From Loripinus fragilis (Eukaryota > Mollusca > Bivalvia > Lucinida > Lucinidae): a stretch of DNA of 64,000 nucleotides. The notes beneath the pieces are model-generated. The model had not been told where the DNA came from and ran no database searches. It saw only the letters and a list, made by a program, of their open reading frames with translations. The DNA is taken from contig OZ026520.1 of NCBI GenBank assembly GCA_964019695.1, positions 29,918,120-29,982,119 on the forward strand. The letters are read 5' to 3'. A program made the position numbers and the translations under genes. This document shows, in pieces, positions 56,768 through 64,000 of this stretch. How positions within the stretch are numbered: position 1 is the stretch's first letter; the number at the start of each line of letters is the position of its first letter.

Positions 56768-56902
56768 GAGAGCCTGATTGCTTGGATCGTGGTCCTTGTG
56801 TCCGAGAGAATGGTCAATCTATCTGCAAGTGTGCCTCTGTGTTTGCTGGCGAAGATTGCAGTGAGCTAGTCTGTCAAGGTGATCCCATGTGTTATAACCA
56901 TG
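56768..56902 (+). CDS. Exon 19: EGF-like module
   Basis: Acceptor ctgttttcag ends at 56767 and donor gtaagt starts at 56903; phase 1 in and out. It encodes GEPDCLDRGPCVRENG, CKCASVFAGEDC and VCQGDPMCYNHG. The last ~17 nt and the donor are duplicated 146 bp downstream. Confidence 0.89.
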
Positions 56903-57177
56903 GTAAGTAGAAAAACTAACTTATGTACACTTGATCAAAGGGTAGGTTGGATACATCATGGTACAGTCTAGTCCCTTATAATGCATAATGTTTGGTTGTA
57001 ATCAAGTCAGGTTATAAAGGCAAGATGATCGCATGTGTTATAACCATGGTAAGTAGAAAAACTAACTTACGTTCACTTGATAAAAAGGGTAGGCTGGATT
57101 CATCATGGTACAGTGTAGTCCCTTTATAATGCATAATGTTTGGTTGTAATCAAGTCAGGTTATATAGGAACATTTTA
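56886..57177 (+). repeat. Tandem duplication (146 bp x2) including the exon 19 donor
   Basis: catgtgttataaccatggta at 56886 recurs at 57032, and the following ~135 bp (agaaaaactaacttatgt, catcatggtacagt, aatgcataatgtttggttgt, aatcaagtcaggttata) also recur. The duplicate contains ~17 nt of exon 19 and its gtaagt donor. Confidence 0.88.
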
Positions 57178-57324
57178 CAAAGGCATTATATGTTTGGGGT
57201 CCATAGGAATGGACTGCGTTTTAATCAAGTCAGGTTATAAAGGAACAATTTTACATAGAGGATCTTACATGAGTGCTCCTGTTTTATTGAATTGATTAAA
57301 CGAGTTGAGGAAAAGAGATAAAAT

Positions 57325-57372
57325 GTGAGGCAGAAGACAAAAAAGCACGGTAAATTACCTAGTAGGTAAAGT
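57325..57372 (+). mobile_element. MITE M1 tail next to exon 20
   Basis: tgaggcagaagacaaaaaag, cacggtaaattacctagta and ggtaaagtg match M1 right ends. It ends 18 bp before the acceptor. Confidence 0.6.
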
Positions 57373-57390
57373 GTATATAATATTTTATAG

Positions 57391-57582
57391 GTGACTGTGA
57401 AATCATTCCTGAGCTCGGAGAACCGAGGTGTGTGTGCCATCATGGATTTACAGGAGATGACTGCTCCGGGTGTTCAGAAAATTTTGACCCAGAGGATAAC
57501 TGCGGTAGCTGTATTGCTAACTTTATTGGATACAACACTACATGTAAAACATTCTGTGTGAATGGAAAGGCAACAATGTTAG
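57391..57582 (+). CDS. Exon 20: EGF-like modules, last exon in window
   Basis: Acceptor attttatag ends at 57390 and donor gtaata starts at 57583; phase 1 in and out. It encodes GDCEIIPELGEPRCVC, HHGFTGDDCSGC, CGSCIANFIGYNTTC and CVNGKATMLG. It ends inside a CVNG loop, so the gene must continue. No further exon was found up to 59004; the next one is presumably beyond the retrotransposon or beyond 64000. Confidence 0.88.
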
Positions 57583-59004
57583 GTAATAATACACCTATTA
57601 ATATCCCCCCACTCCCCAAGTTTGCGGTTGGCAGGATTTCCCAGGGGAATTACAGTCTAACTTCCCGCCCTGTGAATAAAAGTTCCTCAGATGGGCCTTG
57701 AATTCTATTATAATTTATATGATAAGGAGATAACTGCATTCAAAATTTTCATTTGGGGAGGTATATCATTGGAAATATGGTTGGAAATTTAGTTTTAAGG
57801 TCATTTATCAGCAGATCCATACAATGTGATTTCCGACCATATCAGGATATACCTGCCTAAATGAAAATGTTGAATTTGGTTATCCCCATTCTAATGCACT
57901 AGTATCATTTTTTCTTCAAAAGAAGCAGTAAAAATATATTATATGAGGGGCATTTGGAAAATACGTAGCATGGTCTTTTATCTCAGTAACTGATTAACAA
58001 ACCCATTTATATTTTGTATCATTTTAAAGTGCTATCTTTCTCAAATTTCATGAGGATGCTATAATGTAGACGCAAAAAGTATTATTGTGAATACATGCAC
58101 TGTTGGTATACTGAAAAAAGCAAAATTTCAATAGAATAGGTAACTTTTTACCTTTTGAAAGTGTGTAGAACATTAACTATATTTGATGAAATTAGATAAT
58201 TTTGTACCATTTAGTAGGCCACCAACTGGTGAAGTCAATATGCAAGTATGACCGAGTTTGTTGTTTCTAACTACTAAATACTGGGATAGCAATACCAAAA
58301 CCATTTTGGAGCAAAGCAATTGTGTTTGATTTTATGACTAAAAATTGCATGTCACAATGCACATATTTTGAAAATATACAACCAACAGTAGTTTAAACAT
58401 GCCTTACATTGGTATTTTCGTAAAGCACACTTTGTATTGAAACCAAAAGAAAGTTTGTAAAACAGAACAAAGGGAAGATAACTCTTAAAATCTACCCATG
58501 GGGTATAATGAGTTCTATGAGTTGCTGTTCTGGTTCATTTCAATTGAAAACAGTAGTAAACAAAAGAGTAAGAATACCTTGAGAGTCGTAGTCCATCAAT
58601 TTTGTGTAGGTCAACACGATACCATGAGAAATTATTATGCCTTCCACAGAATATATGGGGTTGAGTTACCCCACCCATTTCTTGAAAAGTAGGGTTAGTG
58701 TTATTAGGAATAATTTTCTTGAATACATAATTAAACAAATCAACATTTTTGCACGAGGGAATACTTTTTATACATTATTCGCTACAAATAAAGCAAAACA
58801 TAATCTCTACAAGCATATTTTAATTGTGTTCCTGTACACGGGTGGTAAACCTAGGAACTACAACGAAATTGTGTTAACGTAATTTTGTTCCTGAGCCACA
58901 TCCGGGACACATCGTGGTAGTTTCCAGGCCGAAAATTGGATAAAGAAACGTTGGTGTCACTTTCATTTTTGCTTTATTTTACAACTAAGAACGAACAATG
59001 GTAA
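57583..59004 (+). other. Region after exon 20: intron presumed
   Basis: It contains an inverted-repeat element at 57737-57876 (cattcaaaattttcatttgg, ggaggtatatcattgg paired with ccatatcaggatatacctgc, ctaaatgaaaatgttgaat). The rest to 59004 is AT-rich without a recognised exon, RNA or repeat. Confidence 0.55.
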
Positions 59005-59305
59005 AATTAAACTTGTAATCACAATCAAGATGGTAGTTTAAAAATTATTTCCTTTATTCAGGATTTGCCGGACATATATATATATACATATTTACATGCC
59101 TTGCTGGGGAGGGTGACCATGCGCTCACAACTGTATACGGGGGAGAACTGGGGTTGTCGTTATTGAATTATGGAACCTGACATCGACAACCCCTTATTCA
59201 CGAGTGAAGCATGAATTCAAACATTCATTGGAATCCTCACCCATGAACAGCCGTGAGCGCCCCACCACAGCACTGCCATACGGACAACTTAACCAAAGAA
59301 GCCGC
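59005..59305 (-). repeat. Terminal direct repeat B2
   Basis: From attaaacttgtaatcacaat through gggttgtcgttattgaatta to aaccaaagaagccgc, 301 bp. The same sequence occurs at 59697-60842 once the 0.84-kb insertion is removed. Confidence 0.85.
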
Positions 59306-59696
59306 TACCCTGGATAACAACAAAGGCCGAACTGCATAGAGAGAAAATTGACCACCCATGAGTGTCTTGTACGTATAGTTAAATAGGGTGGATGCGAACG
59401 GGTGAAATTCTGGTGCCGAAGTGTCACAGACGATGTCTCACCAAACTATGAAATAAATTTTGTTTGGCGCTGTAAACCCGCCCCATAAGGCGGGAATATT
59501 ACCGCAGCCAATCAAATTTGGAGTCTCTATGCAGATCGGCCAATGAATGAAAGGCTTTCTGTCCGTGCTGACGTCACATGGCGCCACTAAAGCACGGAAT
59601 TTCGTTTAATTCCGTAAGGAATTGAATAGAACAGAACAACTAAGCACCGAACCGGACTTCCCTCGTTTAATTAACAGTTATGGAACATAACTTCAC
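59306..59696 (-). repeat. Putative A2 repeat between B1 and B2
   Basis: 391 bp lying between the two B copies. It contains a cAMP-response-element-like gctgacgtcacatgg at ~59567-59581 and a hairpin cccgccccataaggcggg at ~59488. The call as A2 is inference and predicts that this sequence recurs at the element's 5' end beyond the window. Confidence 0.55.
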
Positions 59697-60842
59697 AATT
59701 AAACTTGTAATCACAATCAAGATGGTAGTTTAAAAATTATTTCCTTTATTCAGGATTTGCCGGACATATATATATACTTAAACGCAAAAGTTTCGCAACT
59801 CTTACTGAAATGCTATTTCCTTCTTTTTGAGCCAAATATTTTACTCCATGATATTTTGATTAACAAGTCCAATGATTTGCCGTTCAAACAACATGAAAAT
59901 CAGACCAGTGTGACTTACGATTGCCGATTTTCAACAAGAAATGTAAGGCTACCCAAATTTGAAAAGTCACAGAGTTACAATACCTTACATTTTATCGAGT
60001 CACAGTGTTACACCACCTTACACTTTATTCAGACAAGGTGTTTAACCGTTATCTGTTTTCAAAAGCAGAAGGGCAGACAAATCAAAGCAGGTTATTTTAT
60101 GTATTTGGTAACGTTCATTACGTCAACGTAAAACCTTCAATATTTGACGTAATTGGCCGTTTAAGCACAACTGAATACCAATAATCGAGTTTTTTAATGT
60201 CACAAGTGAAAGCCTTCAATACATTGCATAGAGGACAGAATAATCGCGCGATATAACGGAATAAAACGAACATTTTTTATAAGTTGATTGACGTAAACAA
60301 AGAAACGCAGCGTCTTTGAGCGTTGATAAACGTTAATTGTTAAACCTTAAAATGTTTTCCGTCAATTACGACATCTGGCTATCACATCGCACCGTTTGTT
60401 TTCAAATCGAGATAACAATCTTTGTGCTAGACGTAAATGGTTGAAAAACACTGACGTCATTATAACGTCAGAATGAAGAGTATGATTAAAACCAATTAAT
60501 GGTAAATCATTCCACATTGTGCAGGAGCATAAAATATGATTATATGAATCTTCTAACTTGGACCATACTGAAGAAAACACAGATATTAAACGGTTGCGAA
60601 ACTTTTGCGTTTAAGTATATATACATATTTACATGCCTTGCTGGGGAGGGTGACCATGCGCTCACAACTGTATACGGGGGAGAACTGGGGTTGTCGTTAT
60701 TGAATTATGGAACCTGACATCGACAACCCCTTATTCACGAGTGAAGCATGAATTCAAACATTCATTGGAATCCTCACCCATGAACAGCCGTGAGCGCCCC
60801 ACCACAGCACTGCCATACGGACAACTTAACCAAAGAAGCCGC
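59697..60842 (-). repeat. Terminal direct repeat B1, interrupted
   Basis: 59697-59776 and 60616-60842 together reproduce B2. The break falls within the tatatata tract. Confidence 0.85.
59777..60615. mobile_element. 0.84-kb DNA transposon with 23-bp perfect TIRs inserted in B1
   Basis: The left end CTTAAACGCAAAAGTTTCGC(AAC) at 59777 and the right end at 60593-60615 are exact inverse copies. The flanks are TA-rich, so the target duplication may be TA or longer. The 124-residue ORF at 59757-60131 has no recognisable transposase motif. It is non-autonomous, Tc1/mariner-like at best. Confidence 0.85.
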
Positions 60843-61407
60843 CAAACCGAAGGTCCGCCAAACACCAACCAAAGGAAAATTGCTAAATTTCGAAGAGGGT
60901 CCAGTCCGGGTTAGCGTACTAGTAACACAAGCAACAAAAAAAAAAATTAAATCAGCAGACAGAGCAACATAAATGCATCACAGGACAAACTTGAAGCCAT
61001 GCCAACAAAGGAGCAGTTAACTTATCAACATTTAACAATTCTACTTACAGTTTGCCTTCAATCATGCTGTTATTACAATGAGATAATGATTGCTGTCTAA
61101 TTAACTGAAATTAAACACACACAAATAATTTGGTAACCAATTACCAATCGTATATACATATAATAAGATACACCTCATTGTGCTACTGCAGAAAAACTGC
61201 ACAGCAGACTCAACACCTTCATACCACTCGCAGCCTGGCAGGGCCAGGGAAGGTCTTGCTGTGCCGACCCCCACAAGTCCCCCAAACCGAGGAATAAAGC
61301 TCGCTTCCTCGAGAGAGAGCAAAAACGCTCAAGGAAAGTGATTCGCCAAGAGTCATTCCATTGCAACCAGACTGCGAGTGAGCTGAAGGGACTAATCTGC
61401 GAACCTC
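60843..61407 (-). other. Ngaro-like element 3' non-coding region
   Basis: It lies between the hydrolase ORF stop (61408) and B1. It contains a run of A at ~60940 and otherwise unique text. No ORF longer than ~70 residues reads sensibly. Confidence 0.6.
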
Positions 61408-61947
61408 CTAACCTCTCAACAAATGCACAATGGTGTTAATAAAAAATAAGCGTAATCTACGTAACCCTGCCAAATTGAGGTGCAGTCCATGATCCCTTAT
61501 CGCAAACAACTCACGTATAGGCTTGCCAAACTTGAGGAAGGGCCTGTAGGAGTGTAAGAATTTAATTTTACGCTGCTCACACAATTTCATCAGATCCTTA
61601 TTAACATGCTTAACTTTCTCACCATTAGACTCATGATCTACAGGCCTGGGAAGAACACTGGAAAACACTATTTTTGTCTTACTGAGCCCCCTTACAATGG
61701 TAATAAGATTATTAAAGGAGCTCAGTATTGCCCCCTTGTCCAAGTGCGGAATATCGTTAGTACCCACATGAAAAATGGTGAATTCTTTATCCAATATCAA
61801 TCTTTTGTTCTGAATCTGAGCGGATACACCATTAATGTTAATTCCCTTGAATGGGATAATTTCCGCGCCCCGAATATCTGTCACATATTTTGGGATTGAA
61901 TCACACACTATGGCGACTCTGATGGGAATATCTGAAATAAAAACAAA
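61408..61947 (-). CDS. SGNH/GDSL-hydrolase-like ORF of the Ngaro-like element
   Basis: The minus-strand frame is open from 61947 to the stop at 61408 (~180 residues) and has no early ATG; GTG at 61908 is internal to a conserved block. Block I is VAIVCDSIPKYV (usually GDS; here Cys-Asp-Ser with the Ser nucleophile kept), block III is HVGTNDI, and block V is DHGLHL with the Asp and His. A splice-acceptor-like ttttatttcag lies on the minus strand just before 61931, so the ORF may be reached by splicing. Esterase-like ORFs are known in some Ngaro-group retrotransposons. Confidence 0.75.
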   Translation of the reverse strand, partial: FVFISDIPIRVAIVCDSIPKYVTDIRGAEIIPFKGININGVSAQIQNKRLILDKEFTIFHVGTNDIPHLDKGAILSSFNNLITIVRGLSKTKIVFSSVLPRPVDHESNGEKVKHVNKDLMKLCEQRKIKFLHSYRPFLKFGKPIRELFAIRDHGLHLNLAGLRRLRLFFINTIVHLLRG

Positions 61948-61988
61948 TTAACGGGAGTGGGAATGATGTAGATCAACTCCCCTTAACC

Positions 61989-63032
61989 CTACTCCAATTT
62001 TTCAAGTATTTGCAGAGACATATGTTTGCTAACAGACAGTTTTTGACTGAAGTCAAAGGATAGATAATTCTGATAACACTCGGACAGCCAATCCCCATGC
62101 TGCTGAATCAAATTTACTGGTACACCCGCTTTAAAGGCCCAGCTACACCCTCCTCTTCTAAAGGAGTGTGAAGAATAAGCCAGTGGGTCTCGACCTGTCT
62201 TGTGAATTAAATATTTTATCTTCTCTTGTAACTGCTTATACGACAACGGTGCTTGCCTAGAGGCTCCTGCCTTCCTTGCGTCCACAATGAAGGCAGGACC
62301 TGTTTCTATAGCTGGATTGAGCTTCACCATATTATGATATGCAGTGACTGGACACAAGACAGAGCCTGGAATGGCTGCCAAAGGTATCTTTAAAAGCCTG
62401 TTACCAAACTGATTAGTTTTTGACCATTTTATAAAAACCACCAAAAGATTACTGAAGACCTGAACATCTTGTCTCAATAATTGTTTATGTGGATCAAAAT
62501 CTGCACCCGAATTTGGTACCATGTTTGATTTTCTGGCCATGAGAAAAAACATGAATAAAAACACGCACCAGAATGTAGCCCCCGCTGGTGCTAAAACATC
62601 GAGGAACTGATGCATGTCAAGTAAAATCTGTGGTGTTATCGGTAAGGCTCTATGTGGTAGATGTGGTTTGCACCTAGCTAACCCTTTGAGCATTAATTTA
62701 AGAGGGTGAGAATCCTCTGAAGGAAATTCAACCTCCAATATGTGGTGCAAAGTTTTTATGCCGGAAATATAGTTCCTTATCGAATCCACAGATTTAAATG
62801 ACCTACCCAAAAACTGCCCATAAAGGCAAAGTGTTTCTACTGTAGTTGGAATAACAGTCAAACCATAGAATTTACAGAATAAAAAGTAGGATTTCCACTG
62901 AACTTTTAAATTCTTTGCAGTGCCATCTGAAAATGCAGCCTTCATGGACTGTCGCACTTCCGTTTTCAAGGCAGACAAGGAAATTTCTGTAAAAGAATTT
63001 TTTAAAACCCCCAGATAAAAACTGAACACAAA
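61989..63032 (-). CDS. Tyrosine recombinase of the Ngaro-like element
   Basis: Open from just after a stop at 63033-63035 to TAG at 61989, ~347 residues. The first in-frame candidate start is GTG at 63029, so translation may depend on frameshift, reinitiation or splicing from the RT ORF, which stops 25 nt upstream. The catalytic set is visible: Arg in FFLMARKSNMVP, HSFRRGG (His and Arg), HGDW, and Tyr in ECYQNYLSFD. It would integrate the circular DNA copy. All tetrad residues are intact. Confidence 0.85.
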   Translation of the reverse strand, partial: FVFSFYLGVLKNSFTEISLSALKTEVRQSMKAAFSDGTAKNLKVQWKSYFLFCKFYGLTVIPTTVETLCLYGQFLGRSFKSVDSIRNYISGIKTLHHILEVEFPSEDSHPLKLMLKGLARCKPHLPHRALPITPQILLDMHQFLDVLAPAGATFWCVFLFMFFLMARKSNMVPNSGADFDPHKQLLRQDVQVFSNLLVVFIKWSKTNQFGNRLLKIPLAAIPGSVLCPVTAYHNMVKLNPAIETGPAFIVDARKAGASRQAPLSYKQLQEKIKYLIHKTGRDPLAYSSHSFRRGGCSWAFKAGVPVNLIQQHGDWLSECYQNYLSFDFSQKLSVSKHMSLQILEKLE

Positions 63033-63053
63033 CTAAGCCAGTTTGTGTCCGGC

Positions 63054-64000
63054 CTACCACGGACCTGTTAAACTGAATAAAGCTTCTGGTACCTGTATTC
63101 TATGACAACACTGTCCAGACATTTCCTTGGCAAACAGCTCTACTGAATTACTATTCAAGTGCCAGCGGGATAAAATATCAGCAGCCCTGTTATCTTGGCC
63201 TTTTGTATGCTGAGTTTTTAGACAAAATTCGTTTACAGCAGCCAAGTAACATATCTCTCTGAGACAGGCCTGATGAAATTCATCCCGGGCTGTACCCTTA
63301 TTTATCAGGTTACATGAAGACATGTTATCAGAAAATATCAGGACTTTCTTTCCCTTTAAGAATTTCCCAAAAACCTTTAAAGCTACAACAATAGTCAGTA
63401 ATTCCAATGCATTAATATGCAACCGTAGCTTTGTAACACCTGGTGGAAACTGCTCATGAAAATAACTGGTCTGCATTATACCCCCACATCCTGAAATACA
63501 TGCATCACATGCAAATACTTCATCAGGAGAAGACCAGTCTTCCAATAACATCATGGAAATGCCATTAAAAACTTTCAAAAACCGTTTCCACCACATCAGG
63601 TCCTTTGTTATATGAGATGGAACTGGCTGAGCAGACTGCTTCTCTGGAATTGACCGCAACCAATTCAAAAGTCGGGCAATAAATATGCGACTGGAATGCA
63701 CACATGAAGCAATAAAGGAGAGTTTCCCGATGAGGGACTGTAGCTCTTTTAAAGTTGCTGTAGATTTGAGCAACCATATATTGACCAACTCTAGAATTTC
63801 TTTGACTCTTTCTGGAGTGACACTTAAAGTCAAGTCTTGGCTATTAAATAGCACTCCAATGAAAGTCATCTGTGTATTGGGAGGGCAGGCTTTCTCACTT
63901 GACTCTTCCAAGCCGCATGAACTTAGAATATTTCCCAGCTCTGAATAGGACCTCCAAGCTGATTCTGGCTCGTCTGCGCCAGCCAGATCATCCAAATAAT
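63054..64000 (-). CDS. Reverse transcriptase / RNase H, C-terminal part, runs off window
   Basis: The minus-strand frame starts at the window edge inside the RT palm: TAT TTG GAT GAT gives the YLDDLAG active-site motif at 63998-63978. It continues with MTFIGVLFNS, ELQSLIGKLSF and the RNase H part: CDACISGCGG, LHINALELLTIVVALKVF, IFSDNMSSCNLINKG and DNRAADILSRW (the Asp-Glu-Asp-Asp set of DIRS-type RNase H). It stops at 63054. Most of the RT lies beyond the window. Confidence 0.88.
   Translation of the reverse strand, partial: YLDDLAGADEPESAWRSYSELGNILSSCGLEESSEKACPPNTQMTFIGVLFNSQDLTLSVTPERVKEILELVNIWLLKSTATLKELQSLIGKLSFIASCVHSSRIFIARLLNWLRSIPEKQSAQPVPSHITKDLMWWKRFLKVFNGISMMLLEDWSSPDEVFACDACISGCGGIMQTSYFHEQFPPGVTKLRLHINALELLTIVVALKVFGKFLKGKKVLIFSDNMSSCNLINKGTARDEFHQACLREICYLAAVNEFCLKTQHTKGQDNRAADILSRWHLNSNSVELFAKEMSGQCCHRIQVPEALFSLTGPW

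Larger units (their letters stand above)
564..57582 (+). other. Gene model: giant Gly-rich repeat / EGF-like protein, 20 exons, partial at both ends
   Basis: Twenty exons (each listed separately) join without a frame break to 13,119 nt, about 4,373 residues. Every donor is GT and every acceptor AG, and the phase of each donor equals that of the next acceptor. Of the 20 donors, 13 are phase 1, four phase 0 and three phase 2; phase-1 excess is typical of shuffled extracellular modules. The order is six ~420-residue Gly-rich units, a diverged Gly-rich/Cys region, then many EGF-like modules. No signal peptide, start codon, stop codon or membrane segment of this gene lies in the window. An extracellular, probably matrix or secreted role is inferred. 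I do not recognise a named orthologue. Confidence 0.88.
59005..64000 (-). mobile_element. Ngaro-like tyrosine-recombinase retrotransposon, 3' part
   Basis: Reading the minus strand from 64000: RT/RNase H, tyrosine recombinase, SGNH-hydrolase-like ORF, ~560 bp of non-coding sequence, then terminal repeats of the order B1 (60842-59697), A2 (59696-59306), B2 (59305-59005). The presence of a recombinase rather than an integrase places it among DIRS-group elements; direct rather than inverted terminal repeats and the hydrolase ORF favour Ngaro. The 5' A1 repeat and gag would lie beyond 64000. No frameshift is seen in the RT/RH or recombinase parts, so the copy is young apart from the insertion in B1. 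Confidence 0.8.

Noticed and set aside
59757..60131. 124-residue ORF as a transposase
   Set aside because: It starts in retrotransposon repeat sequence and crosses the TIR of the inserted element. No DDE or other transposase motif was seen.

Overview
This is metazoan genomic DNA. Its coding exons are short to very long, bounded by GT-AG introns and embedded in AT-rich sequence full of small transposons and tRNA-derived SINEs. The repeat types (several MITE families, SINEs with a conserved tail, a DIRS/Ngaro-type retrotransposon, ~150-190 bp satellite blocks with inverted ends) fit a bivalve mollusc, but that assignment is an inference and no species can be named.

One gene dominates the window. 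On the + strand, 20 exons between 564 and 57582 join into one continuous reading frame of about 4,373 residues, with matching intron phase at all 19 internal junctions. Both ends of the gene lie outside the window. The N-terminal half (exons 1-6) is six copies of a ~415-426 residue unit. Each unit has a glycine-rich block resembling right-handed beta-helix repeats (GGGSGGS, GGGGSGGRI, GAAGTxY motifs) followed by a ~215-residue segment with few glycines; a diverged, cysteine-containing glycine-rich region follows in exon 6. From about 15850 onward (exons 6-20) the protein is a long run of EGF-like modules in a higher-order repeat (CVHG..CxC / CYTGxxC / CSGHGxC / CPGxPDCNxxGxC). No transmembrane segment is visible. 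A very large secreted or extracellular-matrix protein is the best reading; its function is not known to me.

The introns are mostly mobile DNA. At least eight small inverted-repeat families are present in many copies, some with clear target-site duplications and nested insertions: a 1.5-kb hAT-like element inside a reverse-transcriptase (RT) element, a SINE inside a MITE, and a MITE inside a SINE. Three exons (10, 15 and 19) are each followed by a tandem duplication of their own 3' end plus 5' splice site. The exon 15 case is a 13-copy, strictly 116-bp array. Many acceptors sit within ~60 bp of a transposon end, and two share a MITE tail that carries a branch-point-like CTAAAC.

At the right end, on the minus strand, lies the 3' part of a tyrosine-recombinase retrotransposon: RT/RNase H, then a recombinase with its catalytic tetrad, then an SGNH-hydrolase-like ORF, then terminal repeats that I interpret as Ngaro-type split direct repeats (B1-A2-B2). 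B1 is interrupted by an 0.84-kb DNA transposon. The 5' part of the element lies beyond base 64000.
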